Of a DNA stretch of 64,000 nucleotides, positions 48,452-58,097 are shown piece by piece. The stretch is from DAIDKA01 sp036498905 (lineage in GTDB: Bacteria > Pseudomonadota > Gammaproteobacteria > Steroidobacterales > Steroidobacteraceae). The notes beneath the pieces were generated by a model, which was not told where the DNA came from, made no database searches, and was given only the letters and a program-made list of their open reading frames with translations. The stretch lies in contig DASYER010000032.1 of the NCBI GenBank assembly GCA_036498905.1, forward strand, positions 1 through 64,000, given 5' to 3'. A program made the position numbers and the translations under genes. Within the stretch, counting starts at the first letter, position 1. Each line of letters begins with the position of its first letter.

Positions 48452-48600
48452 TCCAGCGTCGCAGTGCGACAAAACCCACCGAGCAGCAAAGCGTGGCTTT
48501 TGCACCAACTGTGAGTGCCGCCGTGATAGCGTTGGCGGCTGGGAAGGGCGCCGCCCAGAAGATGCCCCTCCGCAGACTCATGTAATCAACCGGGGGATGC

Positions 48601-49530
48601 ATGTATCAGAAACCGACCGCGCCTCGATCCATCGGAGGCGTGCTGGATGATACTTTCCAGCTCTGCAAGGCTTCGTTTAGAAAATGCCTCCCAGCGGTGC
48701 TGGTGGGCGGTGCGGCCATGGCGGCGGCGAATTTCTACCAGATCGTCGAGGCGCCGACTCCGGGGGCCGGTATGCAGGCATTGATCGGCGCCAACGGCAA
48801 CAGCGTCGCTTCCGCGTCACTCGCCGGTCTTTTTTCGATTCTGTCAGGCTTTATTCAGTACGTCTGCTATGCGTCCATGATCTACACCGCATGGGCGGTG
48901 ACCCGGGGTGAAGCTCCTGGTTTCGGCAAAGCCTTCGGGCTCGCCTGGCGGCGGCTGCTGGCCATGATTGGCGCAGGCATGATCGTCGGAATCGTGGCAC
49001 TCATCGGCTTCCTCGTGGCGCTCGTGCCCATCTTCATTTCCCTCCCGGGCCGGCCGCGGAACGAGCAATGGCAGCAGGTCATTGCGCAAATGTTACCGTC
49101 CATTCTGGTTTCTGTGGTCCTGCTCATTCCTGTCACGTATGTCGTGACCCGGATGTCGTTGTACATGGTGCCGCTGATCACGGAATCACAGGGGTCCGGG
49201 GAATCAGTCGGCACGAGCTGGCGATTGGTGGGCGGAAACTGGTGGCGCACCACAACCGTGCTGTTCGTTATTTTTGCGGTCGCTTACCTCCTGGCGATTG
49301 CATTGATCTCGATCGTCGATGGAGTCACCTTCGCGGCGATCGGCGGCGCAAGGAGTGCCTCGCAGGCGGTAGGAACCGTCGCGCTGGTGACCGCAGGCAT
49401 GGTCACGATCGTGAAAATGTTGATTGCGCCACTGTCCGCATCATTATTAGTTGTGCTCTACCAGGACCTGCTGCTTCGCAAAGGTGGCGGGGATCTGGAG
49501 TCACGACTTGGGGCGCTGCCGAAGGGTTGA
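48601..49530 (+). CDS. Multi-pass membrane protein of unknown function
   Basis: 309 residues with about six membrane segments (for example AMIGAGMIVGIVALIGFLVA, ILVSVVLLIPVTYVVTRMSL, TVLFVIFAVAYLLAIALISI). The start reads RSIGGVLDDTFQLCKASFRK, a pattern like glycerophosphoryl-diester phosphodiesterase membrane-domain/YciC-type proteins. The middle has PLITESQGSGESVGTSWRLV before a tryptophan pair, seen in that group. CCGGGGGA precedes ATG 48601. It lies 7 bp before the DUF4129 gene and probably starts the MoxR cluster operon. Confidence 0.75.
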   Translation: MYQKPTAPRSIGGVLDDTFQLCKASFRKCLPAVLVGGAAMAAANFYQIVEAPTPGAGMQALIGANGNSVASASLAGLFSILSGFIQYVCYASMIYTAWAVTRGEAPGFGKAFGLAWRRLLAMIGAGMIVGIVALIGFLVALVPIFISLPGRPRNEQWQQVIAQMLPSILVSVVLLIPVTYVVTRMSLYMVPLITESQGSGESVGTSWRLVGGNWWRTTTVLFVIFAVAYLLAIALISIVDGVTFAAIGGARSASQAVGTVALVTAGMVTIVKMLIAPLSASLLVVLYQDLLLRKGGGDLESRLGALPKG

Positions 49531-49537
49531 TCGTACG

Positions 49538-50491
49538 ATGATGCTGCGCGCCACGTGGCTTGTGCCCACATGGGCCGCCGCGGCCTTGCTGGGGTGGAAC
49601 GTCGCCGCGGCACAGAGCGGCTCGCCCGCCGACAGTGACGCAGCCGCCCGCTCGGCAATCCAAATTTGCATCGGCCAGATCGACGATGTGCCCAGAGGAG
49701 CTGCCGAGCTCAACAGGCATTGCCCGGAACTGACGCCGAGTCTGCAGGCCGCGCACGTGGCGCCACTGATCATCAGCAGCTCGCGCGACCGGCTTGATCG
49801 CAGCTCACTGATTCAGTTGCAGCAGCTGTTGCATCCCGCCGTCCGCCCTGCACCTTCTGTGCCGCTCCTGGCGCCCATTATTCGGCAATTGGAGGGTCCG
49901 CCCGCCACGCAGCGCAGCTGGTGGCGGCGGTTCTGGGATTGGGTGCTCAAGCACTTCGACCGTAAGGATGCGCAGCCGTCCTCAAATAGCTGGATGGCCG
50001 AGGTTGCCCGGCAGCTGGCTCGCGCCCACTGGCTGTGGCAGGCCATCATCTGGGCCGTCTTCATCGGATTGGGGATCCTGATCGCGATCGTGGTGGTGCG
50101 TGAAGTGCGCGTCATGCGCAGGCATTCATCCGAGGATGACGGACCGCAGCCAGTCGAGACGAGCGGTGCGGGGCCGCCGGTCTCGCGTCTGGCGCAGCTG
50201 CATCGGGTGCCGCTGGGCCAACGGCCAGCGCAGCTGTTCAGGATGCTGGTGTCGCGGCTGGTGGCTGCCGGCCGGCTGCCGCCGGATCGTAGCCTGACGC
50301 ACCGTGAAATCGTGCGGTCAGTCGTACTCGATGATGCAGGGGAAAGTAGCTACCTGGCAGCTCTGGCGCGCCTCTCGGAACGGCAACTGTATTCGCAAGG
50401 CTCGGCAATGCCGGCTGACCTTGATCAGATCCTGGGCCATGGCGAAGATCTCTACATCACCGGCTGGAGCCGGCCCCGGAGCGCTGAGTGA
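49538..50491 (+). CDS. DUF4129 membrane protein
   Basis: 317 residues. Signal/first helix LVPTWAAAALLGWNVAAAQ; an extracytoplasmic part to about residue 165; a single membrane helix (AIIWAVFIGLGILIAIVVVR); then a cytoplasmic DUF4129 domain (RMLVSRLVAAGRLPPDRSLT to YLAALARLSERQLYS). The DUF4129 domain is also found at the end of transglutaminase-like membrane proteins and regularly travels with DUF4350, MoxR and DUF58 genes. The start ATG 49538 is followed by a second ATG. It overlaps the DUF4350 gene by 4 bp (GTGA). Confidence 0.82.
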   Translation: MMLRATWLVPTWAAAALLGWNVAAAQSGSPADSDAAARSAIQICIGQIDDVPRGAAELNRHCPELTPSLQAAHVAPLIISSSRDRLDRSSLIQLQQLLHPAVRPAPSVPLLAPIIRQLEGPPATQRSWWRRFWDWVLKHFDRKDAQPSSNSWMAEVARQLARAHWLWQAIIWAVFIGLGILIAIVVVREVRVMRRHSSEDDGPQPVETSGAGPPVSRLAQLHRVPLGQRPAQLFRMLVSRLVAAGRLPPDRSLTHREIVRSVVLDDAGESSYLAALARLSERQLYSQGSAMPADLDQILGHGEDLYITGWSRPRSAE

Positions 50492-51753
50492 AGGAGCGCG
50501 TCATCACTCTGGCCCTGGCGGCAGGGGCCCTGGCGCTGTTTTGGCTACTGCTGTTTCCGAAGCCCCGGACGGCACCTGATGCCGCACCGCGTCCGTTGGC
50601 AGCCGGAGTTGATGCTGAGGGCTATTTCGCGGCGGCCCGATGGCTGGCCACCGCGGGTGTGCCGACGCTTGAACTCCACCAGCGTTTTGATCATCTCGTC
50701 GACCGGACCGTCAGCGCGAAGCCGTCGGGCAACCTGCTGATCACGACCATGCCGTATGCAGTGGTCCTCAACCGCGAGGAGCTTTCGGATCTGGATCAAT
50801 GGATGGACAAGGGCAATACGGTCCTGGTGCTTGCGGCACTCGATGACACGCCCCTGTGGAGTGGCTTGGCCGCGAATTTCATACCTGATCTGCAGAAGCT
50901 TACTGCCATCGAGTTCACGGCCGTGCGGCAGCCGAACAAGAATTTGGTCACCAAGGTCCAGGATGCCGCGACTGAGGTCCTGACTCCTGCGTGCAGCGCC
51001 ATCGAATTGCATCCCAGCGGCCCGATCGGCCTGCTTGAAGGCGTCAGCAAGCTTGCGACCCTGTCGCCGCTGCCCTCGGACCAGTGGCAGGCCAAGTCCA
51101 TGGATGCGGGGCCGGTGCTGGAACTGGCACGTCGCACCGACAGCGCGGATCCGGTGCTGTGGATCAAGGGTTCGGGTAGTGGTGCGATTGTCATCAGCGC
51201 CTATGCCAGCCTGTTCAGCAACCATGCAATCGGCAAGTTGGACAATGCGCGCCTGCTGTCGAACTTCGTGGGCTGGGCGCTGCAGCCGGGCGGGCGGGTG
51301 ATTTTTGACGACGGCCATCAAGGCACCCTGGATGAGTATGACGCCCAGAAATTCTTTGCCGATCCGAGACTGCACCACACGCTGCTGTGGCTGCTGCTGC
51401 TCTGGCTGGGATGGGTCGTGGCTTCCCAGCCACTGCGCGCCGCGCCACCGCATGTCGTGGGCCTCGATGAAAGTGCGATGCTACGCGTAACGGCCTCGTT
51501 CTTTGCCGGCGTGCTGCGGCCGGTAGCGACTGCCCAGTGGTTGCTCGATGAATTCTTTGATCGCCTTCGACGGCGGCACGGCCTCGCTCCATCGGCCGGA
51601 CCGCCTTGGGAGTGGCTGGCTGCGCACGCCGGATTACGCGGCGATGCGCTGGATGAGCTTCGCGAATTAAATGCGCGTACGCAGGCTGGCCGGCGCGTCA
51701 GCCTCGTGCGCCTGCAGCAGGTTCTTTCACAGATTTCAGGACATATTTCATGA
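50488..51753 (+). CDS. DUF4350 domain protein
   Basis: 421 residues. An N-terminal helix (LALAAGALALFWLLLFPKP), an extracytoplasmic DUF4350 domain with NLLITTMPYAVVLNREELSD, LDQWMDKGNTVLVLAALDD and FSNHAIGKLDNARLLSNFV (GATase-like fold), a second helix (LWLLLLWLGWVVASQPL) and a cytoplasmic tail. The function is unknown; the family is a fixed member of MoxR-DUF58 clusters. GTG 50488 overlaps the DUF4129 stop, and its own stop overlaps the MoxR start. Confidence 0.85.
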   Translation: MKERVITLALAAGALALFWLLLFPKPRTAPDAAPRPLAAGVDAEGYFAAARWLATAGVPTLELHQRFDHLVDRTVSAKPSGNLLITTMPYAVVLNREELSDLDQWMDKGNTVLVLAALDDTPLWSGLAANFIPDLQKLTAIEFTAVRQPNKNLVTKVQDAATEVLTPACSAIELHPSGPIGLLEGVSKLATLSPLPSDQWQAKSMDAGPVLELARRTDSADPVLWIKGSGSGAIVISAYASLFSNHAIGKLDNARLLSNFVGWALQPGGRVIFDDGHQGTLDEYDAQKFFADPRLHHTLLWLLLLWLGWVVASQPLRAAPPHVVGLDESAMLRVTASFFAGVLRPVATAQWLLDEFFDRLRRRHGLAPSAGPPWEWLAAHAGLRGDALDELRELNARTQAGRRVSLVRLQQVLSQISGHIS

Positions 51754-52694
51754 CAAATGCATTGCAGGATCTGGAGTCCACTCTTCAGGAGCGCATTGGC
51801 GAAGTCGTGCTCGGAGTACGCCCTGCCGTGCGCGCGCTATGCATCGCGGTGGTGGCGCGTGGCCATGTGCTGGTGCAGGGGGTGCCCGGATTGGGCAAGA
51901 CGCTGCTGAGCAAATCCCTGGCCGGAGCACTCGGCGGCAGTTTCAAACGCGTACAGGGCACATCGGATCTAATGCCGACCGACATCACTGGTACCCACCT
52001 GTTCGATGGAACAAGCAATGCCTTCGTGTTTCGGCCCGGACCGTTGTTTGCGGATGTCGTTCTGTTCGATGAGGTCAATCGCGCCGGCCCACGCACTCAG
52101 TCGGCGCTGCTCGAGGCCATGGAGGAGCGGCAGGTATCGGTCGATCGGGAGATATTCGCGCTGCCGCCGGATTTCCTGGTCATCGCCACCCAGAATCCCC
52201 GCGAGTTCGAGGGTACCTATCCGCTGCCTGAGTCGCAGTTGGACCGTTTCATGCTGCGCTTGGACCTCTCGTATCCGGCATTGGAGGCGGAGACGGAAGT
52301 CTTGCTGCGTTACACCGGTGTGGCCGCCGAACCGGCCAGACAAGTCAGCCAGCCAGTGCCTCCCAGTTTGGTACGCGAAGCGCGAGCCGCTGCAGAGGCG
52401 GTGCAAATATCCGCGGAGCTGTCTGCCTACGTACTGGCCGTGGCGCGCGCCTCGCGCGAGCACGCCCAGCTGTCGCTGGGACTGTCGACCCGCGGCGCAC
52501 TTGCACTGATGCGCGCGGCGAGGATCCATGCGGGAATCGAGGGGGCGGAGTTTGTAACGGCAGATGACGTGAAAGCCGTGGCCCCAATGGTTTTGCCGCA
52601 TCGCCTGATGCTCACCGGCGATGCGCTCCTGGCGGACGCCTCGGAGAGTGAGGTCGTGGCCCGTATCCTGGAGCAGGTGCCGGCGCCCCGATGA
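51750..52694 (+). CDS. MoxR-family AAA+ ATPase
   Basis: 314 residues. Walker A GVPGLGKTLLSKSLA, Walker B VVLFDEVNRAGPRTQSALLE, sensor 1 in LVIATQNPREFEGTYPLPES (Asn of TQNP) and an arginine-finger region LDRFMLRLDLSYP; the C-terminal lid ends with ADDVKAVAPMVLPHRLMLTG. MoxR proteins act as chaperones that mature or insert cofactors into partner complexes, usually with a DUF58/VWA protein, which is encoded next with a 4-bp overlap. Confidence 0.95.
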   Translation: MTNALQDLESTLQERIGEVVLGVRPAVRALCIAVVARGHVLVQGVPGLGKTLLSKSLAGALGGSFKRVQGTSDLMPTDITGTHLFDGTSNAFVFRPGPLFADVVLFDEVNRAGPRTQSALLEAMEERQVSVDREIFALPPDFLVIATQNPREFEGTYPLPESQLDRFMLRLDLSYPALEAETEVLLRYTGVAAEPARQVSQPVPPSLVREARAAAEAVQISAELSAYVLAVARASREHAQLSLGLSTRGALALMRAARIHAGIEGAEFVTADDVKAVAPMVLPHRLMLTGDALLADASESEVVARILEQVPAPR

Positions 52695-53989
52695 ACCTGC
52701 GGCAGAATGGTCTGTTCCTGTTGCTGCTGACCGCACTGTTGGGCATCGCCTCGCAGTGGACGGGCCTGTCAGGAACCGCCAATTTGTGGGCGCTACCTCT
52801 GGCAGTACTGTTCGTGGGTCTGGCCTACGAGCGGGCCGTCTGTACACGCGCGACCATGCGCCTGAGCATCCAGTCGCCGCAGCCGTGGCATCTGGCCGCC
52901 ACCGGTGAAGTGCGCTGGCAAGTCACCCATTCGCTGCCGCGTACCCTGACGATTCTGCTGGCGCCGCGTCTGCCAGTCGGGGTCGAAATGTCGGCACAGG
53001 TGCGTACCGTGCGGGTGCCGGCGCGGGATGGCGCAACCCTGGGACTCCCCGCGGTATCGCGGCGTCTGGGAGAAGTGCACTGGCCACTGCAGCCGGCGCG
53101 CATCGCCGGCCCATTGGGGTTGGCCTGGTGGTCGATCGGACTGCAGGGCACGGATCGATCCCGCGTGATACCCGCGATCCTTGATCTGAAGGAAGCGGCA
53201 AGCGGCGCGGCGCTCGGCGGCTCGAGACACAGCCGCGCGATCGGACCGGGCGCGCAGGTCGAACAGCTGCGCGACTATCTGCCAGGCGATCCGCTGCGCG
53301 TCATCGATTGGCGGGCAACCGCGCGCCGCCGTCAACTCGTCAGCCGCGATTTCTCTGAAGATCAGCATCTGGATGTGATCATGGCGCTCGATGTCGGACG
53401 CAGCAGCCGCATACGCTGCGGCGATCTGGATCGTCTCGGGCACTACGTCAATGCGGCGGCCCGGATGGCACAGCACGTCGTGGCCCAGGATGACCGAATC
53501 GGACTGATGCTGTTCGGGGATGCGCCAGTGGCAATGATACCGCCCACCCGCGGGCAAGCCGGTGTCAAGCGCGTGCGTGAGCTGCTGTCGGGTATCGAGT
53601 CACAGAGTACCGATTCGAATGTGATCCACGCAGCGGCGCAGGTCCTGAAGCGGGTGCATCAGCGCAGTCTCGTCGTGTTGCTGACCGACATCGATGACGC
53701 GAGTTCGGAAGGACAGCTCGCGGCCGCGTTGCGCCTGCTTCACCCGAGACACCTGCCGTTCGTGGTCGGCTTGAGCCAACTCGATCCATCAGGCATCGCG
53801 GATCAGGCACCGCGGGACTGGCTGGATCCGTGGCTCGCGTTGGCAGCAGCCCACGCCTTGAGTCAGCGGGAGCGCGGCATTCGAGCACTGCGCGCGACCG
53901 GTGCACACGTGTTGCTGACGAGCCCGGCTGACTTTGAGCGCGCGCTGTTTGCGCAATACGCGCAATTCAGGCAGCGGCGGGGGATCTGA
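52691..53989 (+). CDS. DUF58 (VWA-like) membrane protein
   Basis: 432 residues. Two N-terminal membrane helices (LFLLLLTALLGIASQWTGLS, NLWALPLAVLFVGLAYERA), then a beta-rich part, and the DUF58 signature YLPGDPLRVIDWRATARRRQ followed by VSRDFSEDQHLDVIMALDVG. The VWA metal motif, DxSxS in active members, reads DVGRS, so the site is partly altered. It is the expected partner of MoxR. Its last 23 bp overlap the convergent SpoIIM-domain gene. Confidence 0.92.
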   Translation: MNLRQNGLFLLLLTALLGIASQWTGLSGTANLWALPLAVLFVGLAYERAVCTRATMRLSIQSPQPWHLAATGEVRWQVTHSLPRTLTILLAPRLPVGVEMSAQVRTVRVPARDGATLGLPAVSRRLGEVHWPLQPARIAGPLGLAWWSIGLQGTDRSRVIPAILDLKEAASGAALGGSRHSRAIGPGAQVEQLRDYLPGDPLRVIDWRATARRRQLVSRDFSEDQHLDVIMALDVGRSSRIRCGDLDRLGHYVNAAARMAQHVVAQDDRIGLMLFGDAPVAMIPPTRGQAGVKRVRELLSGIESQSTDSNVIHAAAQVLKRVHQRSLVVLLTDIDDASSEGQLAAALRLLHPRHLPFVVGLSQLDPSGIADQAPRDWLDPWLALAAAHALSQRERGIRALRATGAHVLLTSPADFERALFAQYAQFRQRRGI

Positions 53990-54941
53990 AGAACGACCCC
54001 GACAGCACCGCGAACATCAGTGCGAGGTTCGCCAGGCCGACGACCAGCCGCACGGGCCAGCCGATCGCGGCATCCGGAGATACGAAGCCCTCGATCAGGC
54101 CGCAGATGACCAGGAGCGGGATCAGGGCGGCGAACAGGCGGGCAATTTTTGCGGTGCATTGTTGAAGGGAATCGCGGCGGCTGGCCAGCTTGGGGCGTAT
54201 GAGTGATTCGCCCAGTGCGACTCCGGCAGCACCGCCCAGGCAGATCATCGACAACTCCACGGTGCCGTGAGCAAATATGAACTTCAGCAGGTCGCCATCG
54301 AGTCCGTAATTGTGGGTGTACGCGAAGACGGCGCCCAGCATCAGGCCGTTGTTTGCGATCACATAGAATGTGCCCAGGCCGTACAGGACGCCGGCCACGC
54401 AGGCAAATATCGTTACGGCGATATTGTTGGTGAAAATCCGCACCGACAGGAGCGATGAGGGGGTGACATTGAGGATGCCATCCGTCCACAGTTCCCCGTG
54501 CTGTACATGCTTGATCATGTCCGGACTGGCCACCAGGTCCACGAGCGTCGGCCAGGTATGGACCAGCCACCAGCCAGCCCCGGTGCTGAGCGCAAACAGC
54601 AGCCATACGCCGCGGATCATCGGTTTCAGTTCCTGCACGGTCGCCGGAATTTCGACCGCGTACAAATGCCGCAGCGATGCCAGGGTGTGGCGCGGCTCGC
54701 GGTTCACGATGGCGTGCAGGGACGCGTAAAGCGTTTCAAGCGCCAGGGTGATCGGATTTCCGGGGAGCGCCTTGCGAGCGCTGGCGACATCGCGCGCGAG
54801 GCTGCGATATCCGTCCAGTGCCTTCAACGCGTCCTGCCGCGACAATCGACCGCGTCGCCAGGTCAGGAGCGAGTCACCGAGCCGGCTCCAGACCGTGGAG
54901 CGTTGGGCAAGCCAGGACGGCGGGCGCGTGTGCGGTTTCAT
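53967..54941 (-). CDS. SpoIIM-domain membrane protein
   Basis: 324 residues. A soluble N-terminal part (about 1-120) is followed by five to six membrane helices, including MIRGVWLLFALSTGAGWWLV, IFTNNIAVTIFACVAGVLYG, the hallmark FIFAHGTVELSMICLGGAAG, and a C-terminal pair. The SpoIIM/'stage II sporulation M' domain occurs in many non-sporulating bacteria, usually with an RDD gene and next to MoxR clusters. It is coupled to the RDD gene by one-base overlap (TGATG) and convergent with DUF58. Confidence 0.88.
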   Translation of the reverse strand: MKPHTRPPSWLAQRSTVWSRLGDSLLTWRRGRLSRQDALKALDGYRSLARDVASARKALPGNPITLALETLYASLHAIVNREPRHTLASLRHLYAVEIPATVQELKPMIRGVWLLFALSTGAGWWLVHTWPTLVDLVASPDMIKHVQHGELWTDGILNVTPSSLLSVRIFTNNIAVTIFACVAGVLYGLGTFYVIANNGLMLGAVFAYTHNYGLDGDLLKFIFAHGTVELSMICLGGAAGVALGESLIRPKLASRRDSLQQCTAKIARLFAALIPLLVICGLIEGFVSPDAAIGWPVRLVVGLANLALMFAVLSGSFFRSPAAA

Positions 54942-55684
54942 CAGGAATTGCCCGACAGGGCGTTACGCAGCTGCTGCAGGAGCAGCTGGTCATTCGGGGG
55001 CAGTGTGCCGGGCGGCGTTGCGGCGCTTGCCCCGCCTGGTGCGATGCGTGCCAGCAGCTCGCCGGCGAGTCGCCGGCGCGAATCCGGATCCAGATCCTTC
55101 CAGCGCAGCACGAGGTCATTACCCAACGCCGCCATGCCTGCATCAAGCGCCGGATTCAGGGCGAGGGAGCCGAGCTGCGCCAACGCCTTGGACTCCGCGT
55201 CGCCGTCGCGGACCAGCAGCGTTCCGGCCGCAATGTCACCGAAACGTAGGTGCTGCGCGCTGAAGAGGGTGGTGAACAATCCCACCATGTAGAACGCCGG
55301 TAGGCTATCGATGAGGCGAAACGCATTGCGGACCAGCACCGCGAGCAGCGAGGGCGTACCTCCCTCGCGATTTACGATGCGCACGCCGGCGGTTCGCTTG
55401 CCCGGCGTTCGGCCGCGCATCGTCATTTCCAGCACGGGGTGGTACAGAAAATAGATGAGCGCCGCCGGCAAACCCGTGATCACGCCGGCCATGATTGTCG
55501 ATGTCGGCGACAGATGAACCACTTTGCGCAGAACAAGGGTGGCTCCGGCGGCCCAACTGAGGGCAATGAGCAGGCGGATGTGCCAGTCGATGATGAACGC
55601 ATAGGCGCGGGTGCCCGGACCGGCAATCGCCAACTCGACATCGACCCCGGTAGGGCTGGTGACGATGAGCGTTTCACTGTTCAC
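54941..55684 (-). CDS. RDD-family membrane protein
   Basis: 247 residues from GTG 55684, 14 bp after the upstream gene's stop; an in-frame start at 55759 would overlap that gene. The hallmarks are AFIIDWHIRLLIALSWAAGA (helix 1 with the RDD-type Asp), then the loop GRTPGKRTAGVRIVNREGGT with the conserved GxTxGKxxxGxRVV motif. The C-terminal half is soluble. RDD proteins are small membrane proteins of poorly defined transport or assembly function. It is coupled to the SpoIIM gene. Confidence 0.88.
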   Translation of the reverse strand: MNSETLIVTSPTGVDVELAIAGPGTRAYAFIIDWHIRLLIALSWAAGATLVLRKVVHLSPTSTIMAGVITGLPAALIYFLYHPVLEMTMRGRTPGKRTAGVRIVNREGGTPSLLAVLVRNAFRLIDSLPAFYMVGLFTTLFSAQHLRFGDIAAGTLLVRDGDAESKALAQLGSLALNPALDAGMAALGNDLVLRWKDLDPDSRRRLAGELLARIAPGGASAATPPGTLPPNDQLLLQQLRNALSGNS

Positions 55685-55698
55685 GACTGCGCTCGGAT

Positions 55699-56235
55699 TT
55701 ACGGCAGGAATTCGGCGCCCGGAGGCTTGCCGTCGATCCACAGCGGCGACGGATCCCAATGCTCGGCAATCAGCCCCTTGTCATTGAGGCGGAACATGTC
55801 GAACCACGTCGTCGAATAAATATGGTTTGGATCCTTGGCGTCGCGCATCTTGCGCACCGTGCTAACCATGACGTATGGACCATCCGCGACCATGTTGACG
55901 ACATGCATTTTCATGCGCGGCTGGATCGGCAGCGGCGGCCCGACTTTGCTGAAGAGCGCCACGAACGCGGCGCGCCCCGAAATCACGTTGGGATTGTGCT
56001 GGATATAGCCCTCATCCATATATTTGGGAGCCTGGTCCAGGTGTCGCCCCTCGTACACGATGCGCCAGAAGTCGAACACGAACTTCTTGTTGCGCGCCAG
56101 CTGCGGATTCGCGTCCTTGAGCATCGACAGCTGGTCGGGATTTTCGGCCGGGGGCACCTGTGCGCGCACTGTACTCAAGGGGGCGCTGATCAGGGTGGCC
56201 AACAGCACAGCGGGCAGGATGCGTGAGATGTTCAC
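55699..56235 (-). CDS. Exported SnoaL-like protein
   Basis: 178 residues with a signal peptide (ILPAVLLATLISAPLSTVRA) and cleavage near AQV. The SnoaL/NTF2-like fold is visible: NKKFVFDFWRIVYEGRHLDQ, APKYMDEGYIQHNPNVISGR with AFVALFSKV, and the final FRLNDKGLIAEHWDPSPLWI. It resembles the 'nuclear transport factor 2, ester cyclase' group. It is 55 bp downstream of the LytTR regulator and 14 bp upstream of the RDD start on the same strand, so it is probably in the same operon. Confidence 0.82.
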   Translation of the reverse strand: MNISRILPAVLLATLISAPLSTVRAQVPPAENPDQLSMLKDANPQLARNKKFVFDFWRIVYEGRHLDQAPKYMDEGYIQHNPNVISGRAAFVALFSKVGPPLPIQPRMKMHVVNMVADGPYVMVSTVRKMRDAKDPNHIYSTTWFDMFRLNDKGLIAEHWDPSPLWIDGKPPGAEFLP

Positions 56236-56290
56236 TGGGTAAACTCCGGCCGGATGGGGACGCCGGCTTAGCAGTCTACCGGTTGGCGGG

Positions 56291-57037
56291 TCAATCCAGT
56301 ACTGCCCTTAGTCGCTGATAGCCGCTGCGGGACATGGGCACGTGGCTGCCGTCGCTCAAGAATACCTGCCAGCTGTCCTTGGCATAAGGTTCGATGCGCG
56401 CGATGCGCTCCACATTGATCATGAAGGAGCGGTGGATGCGCACGAACCGGGCAGGATCCAGCTGCGTTTCCAGCTGCGCGAGCGTCTGCTGCTTGCGATA
56501 CCGTTTGGTACCGGCCACGAGGAGCAGGTAGTCATCCTGGGCCTCGATGTAGTCCACCGCATGCGTGCCCAGAACATGTACGTGAGTGCCTTCGCGGATG
56601 ACGATCCGTTCGAGCCACTGACCCGGCGGCCGAGCCGCCGCCGCGACCTGTGCATTCACCGCGGCCCGCTCAGGCGTGGGATCGCGCATGCGCTCGCGAG
56701 CGCGCTGCAGGGCCTGTTGCAGTCGCGCCGGTTCCACCGGCTTCAGCAGATAGTCCACGGCGTGAATCTGGAAGGCCTGCACCGCGAACTCATCGTGCGC
56801 GGTGACGAAAATCACGGCAGGTGCACGTTCACCCAGCAGCTCCATGACCTCGAATCCTGACAGTTTCGGCATCTGCACATCGAGCAGCATCAGATCACAG
56901 GGCAGCTCTTCGGCCATTTTCACGGCATCGAAGCCGTTGGTCGCCTGGCCGGTGACCTCGACGTCATGCTCGCCGGCGAGTTGCTCGAGGAGGTAGGAAC
57001 GGGCCAGTGCTTCGTCATCAACGATCAGGATGCGCAC
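56291..57037 (-). CDS. LytTR-family response regulator
   Basis: 248 residues from GTG 57037, chosen because GGAGG lies 8 bp upstream and the receiver begins immediately (VRILIVDDEALARSYLLEQL). The acceptor is D53 (CDLMLLDVQMPKLSG), with Lys in YLLKPVEPARLQ. The LytTR DNA-binding domain is at about 145-245 (GTHAVDYIEAQDDYLLLV, DPARFVRIHRSFMINVERI). It overlaps the end of the kinase gene by 20 bp. The partner is the kinase at 57018. Confidence 0.94.
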   Translation of the reverse strand: MRILIVDDEALARSYLLEQLAGEHDVEVTGQATNGFDAVKMAEELPCDLMLLDVQMPKLSGFEVMELLGERAPAVIFVTAHDEFAVQAFQIHAVDYLLKPVEPARLQQALQRARERMRDPTPERAAVNAQVAAAARPPGQWLERIVIREGTHVHVLGTHAVDYIEAQDDYLLLVAGTKRYRKQQTLAQLETQLDPARFVRIHRSFMINVERIARIEPYAKDSWQVFLSDGSHVPMSRSGYQRLRAVLD

Positions 57038-58097
57038 CAGGTGCCTCCAGCGGTGAGGCTGGCAGCGCCAGCAGGACCCGAAAGATCGCAGGTTCGTTTT
57101 CCACGTCCATGCGCGCGCGCGTGCCGTACATGGACTCGACGCGACCGCGGACATTGGCAAGGCCCAGTCCGGTGCTGCGCGACACCGGGCGATCCGCGTC
57201 ACAGGTATTCTCAATCATGATATCGAGCAGACTGCCGCGGATCCTGGCGCTGACCTTGATCTCGCCCCCTTCGAGCAGATGTGCGATGCCATGGTGCACC
57301 GCATTTTCGACCAGTGGCTGCAGCAGCAGGGCGGGCACCTGCATGGTCAGCGCTTCATCCGTCACTTCGACTTTGCGTCGCAGGCGCTCTCCGAAACGTA
57401 CCTCCTCGATCGCCAGGAAAGTCTCGATCAAAGTCAGTTCGTCGCGCAGTGCAATGGTCTGTTGGGCGCTGAATTTGAGGCTCTTGCGGAAGAAATCAGC
57501 CAGCAGCAAACACATGCGGCGTGCCGCGGTCGCATCCGAACCGATGAGGGCGGCAACGGAATTGAGGCCGTTGAACAGAAAATGCGGATCCAGCTGGCGT
57601 CGCAGAAAGCTCATTTCGGCCTCACGCGCCAGGGCCCGCAGTTCCAGAGCGCGGTGTTCCGCATCGCGTGAACGTTCCAATGCCGCTGCCGAGTACAGCC
57701 CCGATATCGCGATCAACACGCCGACACAGCCGGCAAAAATCAGCAGCGGGATGAGAGTGCCCTGATCGACATTGGGCATGAGACCCGCGAACTTCAGCAG
57801 CCGCATCCACAGCATCGCGGCCGCCAGCCACAACGACAACAGCACGAAGCCGGTTCCGAGCCAGGTGCCGACGAGGCGCCAGAGGGGCACGTCGGCCGGC
57901 GCCATGCCCCGCACCAGGTACCAGCAGGGCAGGCATTGCAGGCCAAGCAGTACCGCCAGCGGAATCGCGAACAGTCCGGCCCATCGCAGTGACCCCTCGC
58001 CGCTCACCGCCACCACCGCGGCCAGCAGGGCGCCGAAGATCACCCACAGCAGCAGATAACCGACGAGACGACCACGATGACTGAGAATCGGATGCAT
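57018..58097 (-). CDS. LytS-type sensor histidine kinase
   Basis: 359 residues from ATG 58097, which overlaps the stop of the LiaF-like gene (ATGA) with AAGGA just upstream. About four membrane helices occupy residues 10-140; the phospho-acceptor is H172 in RRQLDPHFLFNGLNSVAALI. The ATPase has N-box LLQPLVENAVHHG and G2 STGLGLANVRGRV, while G1 reads ENTCDAD in place of DxGxG, a departure worth noting. It should phosphorylate the LytTR regulator that follows. Confidence 0.92.
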   Translation of the reverse strand: MHPILSHRGRLVGYLLLWVIFGALLAAVVAVSGEGSLRWAGLFAIPLAVLLGLQCLPCWYLVRGMAPADVPLWRLVGTWLGTGFVLLSLWLAAAMLWMRLLKFAGLMPNVDQGTLIPLLIFAGCVGVLIAISGLYSAAALERSRDAEHRALELRALAREAEMSFLRRQLDPHFLFNGLNSVAALIGSDATAARRMCLLLADFFRKSLKFSAQQTIALRDELTLIETFLAIEEVRFGERLRRKVEVTDEALTMQVPALLLQPLVENAVHHGIAHLLEGGEIKVSARIRGSLLDIMIENTCDADRPVSRSTGLGLANVRGRVESMYGTRARMDVENEPAIFRVLLALPASPLEAPGAHPDR